Part shown: positions 54,492 through 54,652 of the stretch, in pieces
Position numbering within the stretch: the first letter of the stretch is position 1
How the letters are laid out: every line of letters begins with the position of its first letter
Assembly (NCBI GenBank): GCA_028404565.1
Contig: JAOOBR010000006.1
Span: 1 to 54,652, forward strand
Reading direction: 5' to 3'
From: Pseudomonadota bacterium
Lineage (GTDB): Bacteria > Pseudomonadota > Gammaproteobacteria > Magnimaribacterales > D2472
DNA length: 54,652 bases
Notes under the pieces: model-generated
What the model saw: only the letters and a program-made list of their open reading frames with translations
Databases searched by the model: none
Told to the model about the DNA's origin: nothing
Position numbers and translations under genes: made by a program

Positions 54492-54652
54492 TTGAAAAAA
54501 CAGAACAAAGAAACCTTTAAATCCCTTAAAAGCTCTTTAGAAAAAAATAGCAAAATATTGATAATTTGCTCGTCAAATTCAGAAATTGAAGATCTATACG
54601 AAGAATTAATTGATTATGTAAATAAAAAAAGAATTGTTCGATTTTATGATAG
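54492..54652 (+). CDS. mfd: Probable transcription-repair coupling factor Mfd, N-terminal fragment (3' end outside window)
   Basis: A frame starting at TTG 54492 is open to the window edge (53 residues). After a lysine-rich start it reads KILIICSSNSEIEDLYEELIDYVNKKRIVRFYD. This resembles the N-terminal UvrB-homology domain of Mfd, in which a parallel strand (VLVVTP) is followed by a helix and LxxFPDWE. The usual FPDWE block would lie just past the end. Conserved placement of mfd next to long-form gap and nqr in Pseudomonas supports the call. The frame has no ATG before it back to a TAA at 54462. Confidence 0.6.
   Translation, partial: MKKQNKETFKSLKSSLEKNSKILIICSSNSEIEDLYEELIDYVNKKRIVRFYD

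Noticed and set aside
1-54652. tRNA genes, CRISPR arrays, insertion sequences, phage genes, riboswitches
   Set aside because: All gaps are too small or lack the needed repeats or structures; no transposase or integrase sequence was seen.

Overview
The window looks like a stretch of chromosome from a streamlined, AT-rich marine gammaproteobacterium. The SAR86 clade is my best guess, but that is inference from gene content and composition, not a search result. GC content is roughly one third by eye. Genes are packed end to end, with many 1-, 4- and 8-nt overlaps and several overlapping convergent ends. Several gene orders are classical for gammaproteobacteria: lolC-lolD-exbB-exbD-msbA-lpxK-kdsB-murB; icd/clpS/clpA/infA beside mnmA-purB; and nqrABCDEF-apbE-nqrM beside gap and mfd. 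I found no tRNA, rRNA, CRISPR array, insertion sequence, phage gene or integrase. No stretch longer than about 300 bases lacks a gene. The one apparent gap (44468-44781) is the N-terminal part of apbE, which is hidden because it has no ATG, GTG or TTG start.

Layout. 1-4985 (+): 3' end of trpS, an MFS exporter, ferrochelatase hemH with a four-cysteine insert, a 2,4-dienoyl-CoA reductase-like SDR and an aldehyde dehydrogenase. 4985-12930 (+): a cell-envelope run with lipoprotein release (LolC/E, LolD), an ExbB/ExbD proton channel, a single-polypeptide MsbA-LpxK fusion, KdsB, MurB and a LysE-type exporter. 12927-17196 (-): CtlX-like guanidino hydrolase, a DUF885 protein and ETF-ubiquinone oxidoreductase, divergent from etfB-etfA and a YhhQ transporter (17276-19693, +). 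19677-24891: thiD, an unrecognised small membrane protein with strong expression signals, a single-pass hypothetical protein, a DUF1295 membrane protein, a TPR protein resembling a cyclase without its catalytic domain, and a UPF0324 protein. 24900-27455 (+): a carboxyltransferase subunit without a biotin domain, then a small operon of two exported proteins. 27494-35394 (mostly -): exported hydrolases (M14 carboxypeptidase, PhoD, M64 lipoprotein) with an SRPBCC protein and an ABM-domain protein. 35412-43619: infA, clpA, clpS, icd, mnmA, purB, aceA. 43603-54434 (-): two acyl-CoA dehydrogenases, a long-form gap, the complete Na+-translocating NADH:quinone reductase nqrABCDEF, its flavin transferase apbE and maturation factor nqrM. 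At the right edge the start of a probable mfd (+).

How they work together. Acyl-CoA dehydrogenases, ETF, ETF-QO, the dienoyl-CoA reductase and isocitrate lyase form a fatty-acid or acyl-CoA oxidation and glyoxylate-shunt theme. It feeds electrons to the quinone pool, which Na+-NQR also serves. The lol/msbA-lpxK/kdsB/murB block builds the outer membrane and wall. The exported peptidases and phosphodiesterase suggest scavenging of peptides and organic phosphate. The points most worth a second look are the MsbA-LpxK fusion, the apbE gene that appears to start with ATT, possible leaderless starts at infA and thiD, the unknown small membrane protein at 20514-20951, and the cysteine-rich ferrochelatase.
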